Assembly (NCBI GenBank): GCA_947072905.1
Contig: CAMTKF010000001.1
Location: 96,776 to 160,775, forward strand
Reading direction: 5' to 3'
Length of the DNA: 64,000 nucleotides
Origin: an uncultured Bacteroidales bacterium
GTDB taxonomy: Bacteria; Bacteroidota; Bacteroidia; Bacteroidales; Muribaculaceae
Part shown: in pieces, positions 63,804-64,000 of the stretch
Layout: each line of letters opens with the position of its first letter
How positions within the stretch are numbered: the stretch's first letter is position 1
Notes under the pieces: generated by a model
The model's database searches: none
Told to the model about the DNA's origin: nothing
What the model saw: the letters and a program-made list of their open reading frames with translations, nothing else
Translations under genes and position numbers: made by a program

Positions 63804-63811
63804 TAACTTTG
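63804..63811 (+). promoter_or_regulatory. Plus-strand -7 promoter element beside the palindromic repeat
   Basis: TAACTTTG directed into the long palindrome at 63840-63997; no gene follows within the window. Confidence 0.45.
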
Positions 63812-63839
63812 CACAAAATTTGCATATAAGGGATTATAT

Positions 63840-63997
63840 AAGAGCTTGTTTAAAAACAAATGTGAACGACAGGGTCTCATATTTTGGAGCGGATTAAACG
63901 CTGCGTTGAAGGAGTGTACTTGACGTACACGACTGAAACAAAGCGTATAAGACGCCCAAAAGATGAGATGCAAAAGTAACTTTCACATAAAGCTCTT
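63840..63997. repeat. Long imperfect palindrome (MITE/REP-like element)
   Basis: About 158 bp that fold on themselves: AAGAGCTT (63840-63847) with AAGCTCTT (63990-63997), GTGAA with TTCAC (63862-63866/63982-63986), TCTCATATTTTGG with CCAAAAGATGAGA (63875-63887/63956-63968, 12 of 13), and GTGTAC with GTACAC around the centre (63914-63919/63925-63930). No ORF of credible length. The form fits a dispersed Bacteroidales repeat, but only one copy lies in this window. Confidence 0.65.
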
Positions 63998-64000
63998 GCA

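Noticed and set aside
63767..63973. 68-codon minus-strand open frame
   Set aside because: Covers two promoter boxes and the palindromic element; composition not protein-like.

Overview
The window looks like chromosomal DNA of a gut-type Bacteroidales bacterium, possibly of the Muribaculaceae (the family is an inference; the order is well supported). Many genes have the Bacteroidota -7 promoter element TAnnTTTG just upstream, Shine-Dalgarno sequences are weak or absent, and there are many secreted lipoproteins and outer-membrane barrels, a menaquinone pathway, an ECF sigma/anti-sigma pair and an anaerobic ribonucleotide reductase. Most of the window is about 47-50% G+C by eye. A stretch near 28.2-32.2 kb is visibly more AT-rich (about 35%).

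Layout. 0-6.4 kb (minus strand): an operon of a REC/ATP-grasp (PPDK-N-like) protein, a coiled-coil protein and a secreted S9 peptidase cut by the window edge. 6.6-12.7 kb (plus): pyrB-pyrI, a flavin reductase, glyA, ispD and recG. 12.8-15.5 kb: an MFS transporter, tRNA-Gln(UUG) with its own promoter and terminator, and a channel with an unusual selectivity filter. 15.5-20.8 kb: a tandem FdtA-like cupin protein, a sugar aminotransferase, mtaB, a lipid A-type acyltransferase and a glycosyltransferase (surface glycan and tRNA modification). 20.9-28.2 kb: an NhaC antiporter, a Trp-rich secreted protein, a FadL-type barrel, and a small adenylation domain/GNAT/esterase operon.

28.2-32.2 kb is an AT-rich accessory block. 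It holds a DUF5053-like protein, a small membrane protein, a protein resembling FtsZ without its GTPase signature, and an ECF sigma factor operon (sigma, membrane anti-sigma candidate, CPBP protease, SecD-head-like lipoprotein). 32.3-37.7 kb: a HAD phosphatase with a rhodanese lipoprotein, an unrecognised membrane-anchored protein and a UvrA2-type ABC ATPase. 37.7-42.9 kb: two operons (cupin lipoprotein plus dienelactone-hydrolase-like enzyme; SDR, RibD-like reductase and flavodoxin lipoprotein) next to an AraC-type regulator. Both operon promoters carry the same 21-bp-phased direct repeats at the same distance from the -7 box, so the window appears to show a complete small regulon with its operator code.

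42.9-45.8 kb: a CorC/HlyC-type transporter, a small protein, a strongly structured RNA with its own promoter and terminator, and a Crp/Fnr regulator. 45.7-50.3 kb: menD-menB-menC-menE. 50.3-53.2 kb: an Omp85-type barrel and an EptA-type phosphoethanolamine transferase. 53.3-56.0 kb: nrdD-nrdG, with a 17-bp perfect palindrome at the nrdD promoter. 56.2-63.7 kb (minus): ftsY-rimO-isochorismate synthase-two SGNH hydrolases-MBOAT acyltransferase in one tight run. The last 160 bp are a long imperfect palindrome that resembles a dispersed repeat.

The strongest candidates for something undescribed are the AraC regulon and its operator code, the structured RNA at 44.6-44.86 kb, the FtsZ-like protein in the AT-rich block, and the REC-ATP-grasp protein.
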